A stretch of DNA of 64,000 nucleotides from Alkaliphilus serpentinus (GTDB lineage Bacteria; Bacillota; Clostridia; Peptostreptococcales; Natronincolaceae): the NCBI RefSeq assembly GCF_009017255.1, contig NZ_WBZB01000012.1, positions 62,001 through 126,000 on the forward strand. Reading direction: 5' to 3'. Under the pieces are notes generated by a model. It saw only the letters and a list, made by a program, of their open reading frames with translations. It ran no database searches and was not told the DNA's origin. Position numbers and translations under genes: made by a program. Each line of letters begins with the position of its first letter. Position 1 is the stretch's first letter. Below, in pieces: positions 35,861-43,293 of this stretch.

Positions 35861-36139
35861 GTGAACAAAGCTGAATTAGTTTCTAAAATGGCTGAGAAAA
35901 GTGCATTAACAAAAAAGGATGCTGAATTAGCATTGAACTCTTTTATGGAAAGTGTTGAAGAGGCTCTAGTAGGAGGAGACAAGGTTCAATTAGTTGGTTT
36001 TGGAACTTTCGACGTAAGAGAAAGAAAGCCTAGACAAGGACGTAACCCAAGAAACCCAGAGCAAGTAATTGATATCCCAGCTTCTAAGGCTCCAGTTTTC
36101 AAGGCTGGTAAGACTTTAAAAGAGAAAATCAACGGATAA
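35861..36139 (+). CDS. hup: HU family DNA-binding protein
   Basis: Histone-like nucleoid protein of 92 residues with GTG start 35861 and AAAGGAGG just upstream. The signature GFGTFDVRERKPRQGRNP and the DNA-intercalating arm NPRNPEQVIDIPAS are present. In B. subtilis HU is encoded elsewhere; its position between yabN and rqcP is common in clostridia. Confidence 0.95.
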   Translation: MNKAELVSKMAEKSALTKKDAELALNSFMESVEEALVGGDKVQLVGFGTFDVRERKPRQGRNPRNPEQVIDIPASKAPVFKAGKTLKEKING

Positions 36140-36252
36140 TTAAATCAGGTCTTAGACCTGATTTTTTATCTTTTGGCGAGTGATTTGCCATTACTTTAAT
36201 TTAATTACTCAATATTGTTATTATATAGTGTTTTTTAATATTTTTTATAATT

Positions 36253-36315
36253 GCTTCGAGGAATCGAAGCTACATCAATTCAACATTCAACATTCAACAT
36301 TCAACATTCAACATT
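36253..36315 (+). repeat. GCTTCGA-hairpin/TTCAACA repeat, copy 2
   Basis: GCTTCGAGGAATCGAAGC (perfect 7-bp stem) is followed by five in-register TTCAACA units, the longest array in the window. It ends 18 bases before the rqcP start, next to its ribosome site. Confidence 0.9.
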
Positions 36316-36333
36316 ATTAACGGAGGTGTCAAA

Positions 36334-36579
36334 ATGAGACTAGACAAATATTTAAAGATATCTAGAATAATCAAACGCAGAACTATAGCCAAGGAAGCCA
36401 GCGATAGTGGAAGAATCACAATAAATAATAAACCTGCCAAGGCCAGTACTGAGGTAAAAGAAGGGGATATCATTGAAATACAGTTTGGAGACAAAAAATT
36501 TATTGCAGAAATTACTACAGTAAAGGAACATGTTTCAAAGGACGATGCTAAGGAAATGTATAGGATTATAGAGGGGTAA
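36334..36579 (+). CDS. rqcP: RqcP/YabO, S4-domain ribosome quality-control protein
   Basis: S4-type RNA-binding protein of 81 residues. RqcP works with RqcH in C-terminal alanine tailing on obstructed large ribosomal subunits. It begins MRLDKYLKISRIIKRRTIAK, continues SGRITINNKPAKAS and is almost all S4 domain. GGAGG precedes the ATG. The gene matches yabO in the conserved yab order. Confidence 0.93.
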   Translation: MRLDKYLKISRIIKRRTIAKEASDSGRITINNKPAKASTEVKEGDIIEIQFGDKKFIAEITTVKEHVSKDDAKEMYRIIEG

Positions 36580-36836
36580 GGAAACCAGTTAATAGTTAAT
36601 AGTGAAAGGCAAGATACAAAAGGTAAGTTAATAGGGAATAGGTAATAAGTAATAAGGAAAAATTCAGAGTTTGTAGTGAAAAATTAAAAGTGAAAAATGA
36701 AAAGTTATCCTAAAAGATAAGACTTAAAAGTAAAATCCCAACATGAGCTAAGCTAAATCTTATTATTGAAAAACTGCATACAATCCTTCTAGAGACAAAT
36801 AATATGTGTAATAACAATGTTGTTTTAATTAATAGA
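36580..36836. other. AT-rich interval with degenerate short repeats
   Basis: It contains runs such as GTTAATAGTTAATAGTGAA and GTGAAAAATTAAAAGTGAAAA, similar to sequence after ppx (43067-43100). No coding frame, terminator or promoter is supported. Confidence 0.4.
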
Positions 36837-36928
36837 AATTTACTATGTAAATTTCAAACAATATAAATTTGCTTCTATAGAGCAAATTTATTCAATAATT
36901 CAACATTCAACATTCAACATTCAACATT
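36837..36928 (+). repeat. Variant GCTTC/TTCAACA repeat, copy 3
   Basis: A left hairpin AAATTTAC/GTAAATTT-type stem (36837-36854) is followed by a second stem AAATTTGCT/AGCAAATTT (36865-36889) in place of the usual GCTTCGA hairpin. Four TTCAACA units (36897-36928) end 32 bases before the SpoIID-like gene. Confidence 0.8.
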
Positions 36929-36960
36929 ACTCATTACTTATTTATACGAGGAGGTTTTGT

Positions 36961-37944
36961 ATGAAAAATAAAAAGTTTATCCTTATACTCATAGCTATTT
37001 TATTAACGATATCTGCCTTTGGCTGTAGGCCTCAGGAAAGGCCTGAAGGAAGAAGAAACCCAGGAGATGGAGATATCCCCCCTATACCAGAGGAAATAAG
37101 CCAAGGTGAAGGGAAAGAGCCCCGTCTTAAGGTATATTTAGTAGAGAACCAAGGAATTAAAGAAATGAACTTTGAAGAGTATGTTGAGGGTGTATTGGCA
37201 GGAGAAATGCATAATGATTGGCCAGAGGAGGCCTTAGCGGCTCAAGCTATCCTAGCTAGAACCTTTGTAATGGAGTTCGTAACATCAAAGGGCGGCTCTA
37301 AATATGAAGGAGCCCATGTATCCACCGATATAGAGGAGGCTCAAGCATGGGATGCAGCAAAGATCAATGACAGAATTAAAGAAGCTGTACAAAGAACCAG
37401 AGGAATGGTAGCCCTCCATGAGGATGAATATATTAAAGCCTGGTTCCATGCCCATGCCGGCGGGAAAACAGCAACGGCTAAAGAGGGGTTGGCCTTTGAA
37501 GAGGAAGAACCCCCATACATTCAAGTTGTAGAGTCTCCGGATTCTGCAGAGGCTCCTCCAGAGGATACCAACTGGAGAGCTGAATTTACTAAAGATAAAA
37601 TTAAGCAGGCTGTCAGTGAATCAGGACAGCAGGTGGCAGATTTTAGTGCCATTGAGGTAGTAGAAACCGGACCTTCCGGAAGGGCCACCAAGCTTCAGAT
37701 AGGAGAAGCAACCGTAAATGCTGCTTCCTTTAGGGTTGCCTTAGACAGTACCAAAATGAAATCTACTCAGCTAAAAAACATTTCAGTTGAGGGAAACAAG
37801 GTAATTATGGAGGGCGTAGGCTATGGCCATGGAGTAGGGTTGAGTCAATGGGGCGCATATCAAATGGCCAAGGATGGGAAAAGTGCTTCAGAAATTATTA
37901 CCTACTACTTTAAAAATGTAAGGGTAGTCAATTTGTGGGACTAG
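36961..37944 (+). CDS. SpoIID/LytB-domain lipoprotein
   Basis: Predicted lipoprotein of 327 residues with its lipobox ending at Cys22 (TISAFGC), a Pro/Gly-rich spacer and a SpoIID/LytB domain (about 60-327). Family motifs are FEEYVEGVLAGEMHNDWPEE (with the catalytic Glu of SpoIID lytic transglycosylases), LAAQAILARTF, WFHAHAGGKTA and GYGHGVGLSQWGA. SpoIID cleaves glycan strands during engulfment. This paralogue is lipid-anchored rather than membrane-spanning and sits between rqcP and yabP, where bacilli have no such gene. GAGGAGG precedes the ATG. Confidence 0.9.
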   Translation: MKNKKFILILIAILLTISAFGCRPQERPEGRRNPGDGDIPPIPEEISQGEGKEPRLKVYLVENQGIKEMNFEEYVEGVLAGEMHNDWPEEALAAQAILARTFVMEFVTSKGGSKYEGAHVSTDIEEAQAWDAAKINDRIKEAVQRTRGMVALHEDEYIKAWFHAHAGGKTATAKEGLAFEEEEPPYIQVVESPDSAEAPPEDTNWRAEFTKDKIKQAVSESGQQVADFSAIEVVETGPSGRATKLQIGEATVNAASFRVALDSTKMKSTQLKNISVEGNKVIMEGVGYGHGVGLSQWGAYQMAKDGKSASEIITYYFKNVRVVNLWD

Positions 37945-38017
37945 CCTAAAATGGTTCTATTCCCAGTGCCTTCCGCATACTATAACTTGAGAAGATAGAT
38001 GGGGAAGGTGAAAAAGG

Positions 38018-38314
38018 GTGGATGAAGGTAAAGTAAATAAAAATAAAAATAAAAATCATAATATGATTCTAGAAAACAGAGAGAAGGTTTCAATATCAGG
38101 AGTTGAACACGTTAATAGCTTCAATAGCGAAGTAATCATCCTTGATACTGTTGCCGGATTATTAACTATAAAGGGGCAGGAGCTAGATGTTAGCAAGCTA
38201 AATATAGAGGACGGCAATGTAGTGATAACAGGAACGGTGTTCTCCATGCAATATAGTAATAGAGAAAGCTTAGGTAGTAAAAGCTCCGGCTTATTAGGAA
38301 AAATGTTTAAATAG
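38018..38314 (+). CDS. yabP: Sporulation protein YabP
   Basis: Small spore-forming protein of 98 residues with the family core LENREKVSISGVEHVNSFN and LLTIKGQELDVSKLNIEDG. GTG 38018 gives the family length; AAAAAGGG is immediately upstream and GGGAAGG lies about ten bases upstream. YabP is required with YabQ for sporulation in B. subtilis. Here yabQ is 2.4 kb away because another gene and a repeat unit lie in between. Confidence 0.9.
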   Translation: MDEGKVNKNKNKNHNMILENREKVSISGVEHVNSFNSEVIILDTVAGLLTIKGQELDVSKLNIEDGNVVITGTVFSMQYSNRESLGSKSSGLLGKMFK

Positions 38315-38320
38315 AGCATA

Positions 38321-38355
38321 AAAAAGTAAATCCAAACAAAGGATTTACTTTTTTT
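38321..38355 (+). terminator. Terminator after yabP
   Basis: AAAAAGTAAATCC pairs with GGATTTACTTTTT, a 13-bp perfect stem with flanking A and T tracts. Confidence 0.9.
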
Positions 38356-38594
38356 AAGGAATAAATGCAATACACCCCATGGAAAATACTATAAATTTTG
38401 TCATTATTACAAAAAGTTTATTTTAAATAACCCCTCTACATTATTGATTTTTGATTGAAATTGTACTACAGTATTAATGGGTACAAAGAATTTTGAATAA
38501 AAAATAAAGAGTTTAGAAATAAACAATTAGAACAGGTATCTGCAATCTTAAAACTATATTTTATTATCAATTTCAGAAAAGAGGATTGTGCACC

Positions 38595-40421
38595 ATGAAG
38601 AAACTAAAACCTTACTATTGGTTAAGTGCCTTTATAATTCTAAGCACTATTAAGCAAGTATTTGTAGAAGGAATGATGGGTATTTCCTTAATAGAGCCCT
38701 ACACCCTAATGATAAACCTACTAATATTTTCGGGGCTTTATGCCATAGTTTTTGTTACCTTTAAGAAAAATAAGTTGATCCACATCCTTAGTGTATATTC
38801 TTTATTGGCAATTATTCTATTTAGTAACTTAATCCATTACAGATATTTTCATATGCCACTATCCTTCTATTCCTTTCAAGCTTTTAAGCAGGTGGGGGCA
38901 GTGAAAACCAGCGTATTTTATTTAATCAAATTAACAGATGCCCTCATTTTTCTAGATTTGATTATCCTATGGCCCCTTCTTTTTAAGAAAAGAGCCATTA
39001 CTGAATTTTTTACCAGCAAAAAAGATCGAATTATGGCCTATAGCCTATCTATAGTTGTATTTGCAGCTGCACCAGTTGCCAATAATAAGATTTTAAATGG
39101 AAATACCCACACCATTAATCAGCTTGGAACAATTAATTATCATCTTCAGGATCTATATGGATATATATTTGATCAATCCACCTTTGGTGGATATGATGCC
39201 ACTGTCTTCAATTCTGGTATCAATCTTGGAGAGGGAAAATATCACGGTTTAATCGAGGGAAGGAACATTATTACCATACAGGTAGAGTCTATGCATAATT
39301 TTGTTTTACAGAGGGAAATTGAAGGCCAACCAATAACCCCTATTATGAACAGCCTTATAAATAAGGATTCTATCTATTTCAGCAGATATTATCAGCAGTT
39401 AGGTCGAGGAAATACCTCCGATGCCGAATTTGTATCCAATAACAGCCTGTATGCATCAATGAAAACCTATAGCTACAAAGAGTATGAGGGTAATGAGCTT
39501 TATACCTTACCGCAGGTATTAAAGGAAGAAGGCTACAATACAATTGCCTTCCATGGTAACGAGCCAGATTTCTGGAATAGAAAGAGCATTTATCCTTCTA
39601 TAGGATTTAATACCTATATCAGTACAGATGAAATGGAAATGGATGAAGTAATCGGGATGGGAATAAGTGATGGCTCCCTATTTAAGCAATCACTAGGTTA
39701 TCTTGAGAAGCTTCCGCAGCCCTTCTACAGCTTTTATGTATCCCTTACCTCCCATAACCCCTTTATCATCCCAGAAGAGCAAAGGGGCTTAACAATTGAT
39801 GGAGAGTACAAGGACACCATAATTGCAGATTATTTTCAGTCTGTAAATTACTTTGATAGAATGCTAGGGGAGTTTATTGAAGAACTCAAAAGAAGAGATT
39901 TGTATGATAACTCAGTGATTGTAATATACGGTGATCACTTTGCCCTAGATATCCGTAAGGATAATATTAAAGAATTGATTACTGATTATTTAGGCAAACC
40001 CTATGATTTTGAAGAGTTTTTAAATGTTGGATTGTTGATTCATATTCCAGGCTCTGGAATAACAGAAACCTACACAACCGCTGGAGGGCAAATAGACTTT
40101 TTCCCTACAATGATGAACCTTGTAGGAGTTGATGAAATAAAGGGGAACATTTTAGGAAAGGACCTTATAAATACTGAAGAAGGCTTTGTAGCCCACCAAA
40201 CCTATATGATTAGGGGTTCCTTTATTGACAACGAAAAGGTATTTGAATTTTCTAGAGATGGTAGATATGAAAATAGTAGGGCTTGGCGAATAGATAATCA
40301 TGAGCCTGTCCCCCTAGAAGAGTGTAGAGAAGGCTACGAAAGGGCTTTACGGGAAATAAGAGCCTCGGAGTATTTATTAGATAATAACCTATCTAGACAA
40401 AAACAAAATAGTGATGAATAG
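38595..40421 (+). CDS. LTA-synthase-like sulfatase-domain membrane protein
   Basis: Membrane enzyme of 608 residues. ATG 38595 is used; TTG 38586 is in frame but abuts AGAGGA. Five membrane segments (about 1-170) precede an extracellular sulfatase-type domain resembling LtaS, which polymerises glycerol phosphate into lipoteichoic acid. The metal-bound Thr nucleophile is in GRGNTSDAEF (Thr about 274). Other motifs are IQVESMHNF, YSFYVSLTSHNPF and VIYGDHFAL. It could make LTA or transfer another phosphodiester-linked group. Terminators on both sides isolate it between yabP and yabQ, so it looks inserted. Confidence 0.87.
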   Translation: MKKLKPYYWLSAFIILSTIKQVFVEGMMGISLIEPYTLMINLLIFSGLYAIVFVTFKKNKLIHILSVYSLLAIILFSNLIHYRYFHMPLSFYSFQAFKQVGAVKTSVFYLIKLTDALIFLDLIILWPLLFKKRAITEFFTSKKDRIMAYSLSIVVFAAAPVANNKILNGNTHTINQLGTINYHLQDLYGYIFDQSTFGGYDATVFNSGINLGEGKYHGLIEGRNIITIQVESMHNFVLQREIEGQPITPIMNSLINKDSIYFSRYYQQLGRGNTSDAEFVSNNSLYASMKTYSYKEYEGNELYTLPQVLKEEGYNTIAFHGNEPDFWNRKSIYPSIGFNTYISTDEMEMDEVIGMGISDGSLFKQSLGYLEKLPQPFYSFYVSLTSHNPFIIPEEQRGLTIDGEYKDTIIADYFQSVNYFDRMLGEFIEELKRRDLYDNSVIVIYGDHFALDIRKDNIKELITDYLGKPYDFEEFLNVGLLIHIPGSGITETYTTAGGQIDFFPTMMNLVGVDEIKGNILGKDLINTEEGFVAHQTYMIRGSFIDNEKVFEFSRDGRYENSRAWRIDNHEPVPLEECREGYERALREIRASEYLLDNNLSRQKQNSDE

Positions 40422-40425
40422 ATTA

Positions 40426-40451
40426 AAAACTACCCTCCGGGGTAGTTTTTA
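40426..40451 (+). terminator. Terminator after the LTA-synthase-like gene
   Basis: A perfect 10-bp stem AAAACTACCC/GGGTAGTTTT with a TCCG loop and T tail. Confidence 0.9.
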
Positions 40452-40468
40452 AAAAATGTTGAATGACT

Positions 40469-40621
40469 AATGTTGAATGTTGAATTGATATTAAATTTCC
40501 TTTGGGAAGTTTATTTATATAAGTCCAAGGACTCTTTACTGCATAGAATACTTTCTTCTAAATTTATTTTATAAAAATGGCTTTCATCTTTAAAAGCTTC
40601 AATAATTCAACATTCAACATT
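40469..40621. repeat. MITE-like unit with 18-bp perfect terminal inverted repeats, copy 4
   Basis: AATGTTGAATGTTGAATT (40469-40486) is the exact reverse complement of AATTCAACATTCAACATT (40604-40621). The 153-bp unit is AT-rich, has no coding frame and an internal AAATTT-type stem near its left end. It lies 115 bases before yabQ. No target-site duplication is obvious. Confidence 0.75.
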
Positions 40622-40736
40622 TAGCATTCCACATGCAAAATATTTTGTAATTATTATAAAAATACTTTGTAGACACGCACCTTTTGAAATTTTCCACATA
40701 ATATGATAAGAAGTTAGAATTTCATGGGGTGATCAT

Positions 40737-41249
40737 ATGGATATGTATTCAATTAATCAAGAAGTATACATATTGTTAGCAACTATATACGGCGGTATTA
40801 TCATAGGTTTCATATACGAGCTTTATAAGGTCTTTAGAAACATCTTTAAACCAAGGAAGGTAGCCACAAACCTGCAGGATATGTTTTTTTGGACAATTAT
40901 AACCCTAGTAGCCTTTTATGTTTTAATCTACAGCAACAATGCACAGCTTAGATTCTATAATTTTTTGGGATTTTTGATAGGTGCCTTAATGTATCATTAT
41001 GTATTAAGTAAGCCCGTTAGTAAAGGATTATATTTTTTGCTAGGGGTCTTCAAGGGTTTTTTTCATGATCTATGGCAATTGACAATATACCCCTTTCGTG
41101 TGGCATTTTCTTTGGTTGAGGTACCATATACCTATTGTAAAAAAAAGACAAAACCAGTATACTATAAATCAAAGAGGATTTTTAAACTACCAGGTAGAAT
41201 AGTATACGATACCAAAAGAAGCATAGGTAGATATTTTAAGAAGAGATAA
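40737..41249 (+). CDS. yabQ: Spore cortex biosynthesis protein YabQ
   Basis: Membrane protein of 170 residues with four hydrophobic segments, then a basic tail (TKRSIGRYFKKR). It has the typical start INQEVYILLATIYGGIIIGF and the segment ILGGFLIGALMY-like FLGFLIGALMYHYVLS. YabQ localises to the forespore membranes and is needed for cortex assembly in B. subtilis. The next gene is divIC, as in bacilli. Confidence 0.9.
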   Translation: MDMYSINQEVYILLATIYGGIIIGFIYELYKVFRNIFKPRKVATNLQDMFFWTIITLVAFYVLIYSNNAQLRFYNFLGFLIGALMYHYVLSKPVSKGLYFLLGVFKGFFHDLWQLTIYPFRVAFSLVEVPYTYCKKKTKPVYYKSKRIFKLPGRIVYDTKRSIGRYFKKR

Positions 41250-41277
41250 ACCAACGTTTAACAAGGGAGTGGAGAAT

Positions 41278-41574
41278 ATGCCAAAGAAAAAACTGAAGTT
41301 CAACAGGATATTAATGCTATTTATTCCTATTTTCTTGTCGGCCTATGTACTCTTTACCCTTTATGAGCAGCAGATGGAGATGGTAGAGTTAAAGAAGCAA
41401 GAGGGCAACTATGTTGAAAAGCTAAATGCCACTTTAAATGAGATAGAAGAAATAAAGGCTCAGATAGAAGGAGCTAGCGAAGATGGCTTTATTGAAAAAA
41501 TCGCTAGAGAACAATTAAAAATGATTGGTTCCGATGAGGTTATATTTATTGATATGGGAAAAGGAGGAAAGTAA
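41278..41574 (+). CDS. divIC: Septum formation initiator DivIC/FtsB family protein
   Basis: Bitopic division protein of 98 residues. ATG 41278 is preferred, with AAGGGAG eight bases upstream; an in-frame GTG 41269 overlaps that site. It has a basic N terminus, one membrane segment (about 10-28), a coiled coil (about 35-65) and a small C-terminal domain with EKIAREQLKMI, typical of the family. It works with FtsL and DivIB at the division septum. It lies 28 bases after yabQ. Confidence 0.9.
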   Translation: MPKKKLKFNRILMLFIPIFLSAYVLFTLYEQQMEMVELKKQEGNYVEKLNATLNEIEEIKAQIEGASEDGFIEKIAREQLKMIGSDEVIFIDMGKGGK

Positions 41575-41665
41575 AAAAATATATACCCATTTAAAATGTT
41601 GTATGGTATAATGGGTTTGAATATTGAATAACTTTCTTAATTATTAAAAGGAGGAAATTACATCT

Positions 41666-42088
41666 ATGCCGTTAGAGGTAGGTAAAGTCGTAGAGGGTAC
41701 AGTATCAGGAATAACAAATTTTGGGGCCTTTATCGACTTAGGAGAAGGAAAAACAGGTCTTGTTCACATTTCAGAAGTAGCAAATGATTATGTAAAAAAT
41801 ATTAAAGACTACCTTATGGATGGTCAAAAGGTAAAGGTGAAGCTGCTTTCAATAGAAAAGGACGGAAAAATCAGTTTATCTATTAAACAGGCAACGCCAC
41901 CAAAGCCCAAAACCATCAAACCAGCAGAGGTTGATTGGAATAAGTCAGAGGATACCCAATCTATGTCTTTTGATGACAAATTAAGTAGATTTCTTAAGGA
42001 TAGCGAAGAGAAGATGCAATCTATGAAAAGCAAGAATAAGAACAATCGAAAAGGGAATGGGCATTCAAAAAAAGCATATAAAGAATAA
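41666..42088 (+). CDS. yabR: S1-domain RNA-binding protein YabR
   Basis: S1 RNA-binding domain protein of 140 residues: EVGKVVEGTVSGITNFGAFI through GLVHISEVAND and DGKISLSIKQ (about 3-72), then a flexible basic tail (KSKNKNNRKGNGHSKK). It matches YabR, a general-stress-type S1 protein, in the same place between divIC and spoIIE. AAAGGAGG is well placed before the ATG. Confidence 0.92.
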   Translation: MPLEVGKVVEGTVSGITNFGAFIDLGEGKTGLVHISEVANDYVKNIKDYLMDGQKVKVKLLSIEKDGKISLSIKQATPPKPKTIKPAEVDWNKSEDTQSMSFDDKLSRFLKDSEEKMQSMKSKNKNNRKGNGHSKKAYKE

Positions 42089-42095
42089 GATGTAT

Positions 42096-42117
42096 AAGCC
42101 GGCGACCCCGGCTTTTG
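42096..42117 (+). terminator. Short terminator after yabR
   Basis: AAGCCGG/CCGGCTT with a CGACC loop and a short T tail. Confidence 0.7.
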
Positions 42118-42146
42118 TTAATTTATGAGCTCAGGAGGAGATACTA

Positions 42147-43067
42147 GTGAATAAATGTGCCACCATAGATATTGGAACCAACTCCATGCGACTATTGTTA
42201 ATAGAGCTGGAGGGGAAAAAGGTAGTTTCTAGGGAAAAAACCATAAATGTAACTCGAATTGGAGCATCGGTGGATGGCTGCGGCTACATCACTCCCCAAG
42301 GGATTGATAGAAATTTACAAAGCTATAATCAGCTAGTACAGAAGGCTGAGGAGTGGGGGGCTGAAAGTATTTGGTCCATTGCAACCAGCGCTGTAAGAGA
42401 TGCAAAGAATGGTGAAGAATTTACTCAAATAGCCTTCCAAGAGACAGGTGTGCCCATTAAGATTATAACTGGTGAGGAAGAGGCTGAGCTAGGCTACAAA
42501 GGTGTTTTGTGGGGAATAGAAACAAAGCCACAAACAATGATGGTAATAGACATTGGTGGCGGCAGTACAGAACTAATTGTTGGTAACGCAACAGAAATTA
42601 TAAAAAAATCCAGTATTGATATCGGCGCAGTAAGGATGACAGAGAGATATATTACAACAGATCCTATTTCTGAAGAAGAGTATCTAAGACTGAAGGAGGA
42701 AATCAATAAAGCTTTAGATGGCTTCTTTAGTAGCACTTCTTTGCCAAACATAGAGGTTTTTGTGGGAATTGGGGGAACCGCAACCAGCCTTGGCGCTATT
42801 GATCAACAGCTTGTGGAGTATGACATGGACAAAATCCACACCTATAGGCTAAAAGAGGACAAAATTCATCGGATAATGGAGAATCTAAAGACAATAACCC
42901 TAGAAGAGAAAAAGAAGCTAAAGGGTTTGCACCCAAAGAGGGCTGATATTATCCTTGCTGGAACTGTAATTCTTCATCAGCTGATGAAAAAATTCTCTTT
43001 TAAAGAGATGATTCTAAGTGAGTACGACAATCTTGAGGGACTATTGATAACACAGCAATATAAGTGA
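42147..43067 (+). CDS. ppx: Ppx/GppA family phosphatase (exopolyphosphatase)
   Basis: ASKHA-fold phosphatase of 306 residues that hydrolyses polyphosphate or pppGpp. GTG start with AGGAGG eight bases upstream. The nucleotide or phosphate loops are CATIDIGTNSMRLLLIE (1-19) and VIDIGGGSTELIVG (about 132-145), and the catalytic Glu lies in ITGEEEAELGYKG. It is the short form without the C-terminal HD domain. It lies between yabR and spoIIE in place of the bacillus gene order. Confidence 0.92.
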   Translation: MNKCATIDIGTNSMRLLLIELEGKKVVSREKTINVTRIGASVDGCGYITPQGIDRNLQSYNQLVQKAEEWGAESIWSIATSAVRDAKNGEEFTQIAFQETGVPIKIITGEEEAELGYKGVLWGIETKPQTMMVIDIGGGSTELIVGNATEIIKKSSIDIGAVRMTERYITTDPISEEEYLRLKEEINKALDGFFSSTSLPNIEVFVGIGGTATSLGAIDQQLVEYDMDKIHTYRLKEDKIHRIMENLKTITLEEKKKLKGLHPKRADIILAGTVILHQLMKKFSFKEMILSEYDNLEGLLITQQYK

Positions 43068-43167
43068 AAAATTAAAAATGAAAAGTGAAAAATGATTTTT
43101 TCCCTTCTAACTTGAAATTCTCAATGTGTAATCTTAACCATTAAGTGAATTTTTGTTAATTATGTTT

Positions 43168-43258
43168 CATTTTGTCTTTCTACAATGCTAATTGTCATAT
43201 GGTTTTTTGAAGTAGACAAGCATTCTTGACAAATCTTTTGGACAACCTTTGGTACACT
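43168..43258 (+). promoter_or_regulatory. Spo0A-type promoter region of spoIIE
   Basis: TTGACA (43226-43231) and TACACT (43253-43258) are separated by 21 bases, the unusually long spacing known for Spo0A-activated sigma-A promoters such as B. subtilis spoIIE and spoIIG. Five TGTC/GACA motifs resembling 0A boxes lie within this stretch (near 43170, 43195, 43215, 43227 and 43241). Confidence 0.55.
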
Positions 43259-43293
43259 TGATTCATTACATCAATATGAGGAAGGGTGTACCT

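Noticed and set aside
36277-36315. CRISPR-like array of TTCAACA units
   Set aside because: Seven-base units are directly abutting with no unique spacers, and no cas genes are present.
43249-43293. TTG start for spoIIE
   Set aside because: It lies upstream of the -10 element and has no ribosome site; ATG 43294 has GAGGAAGGGTG.
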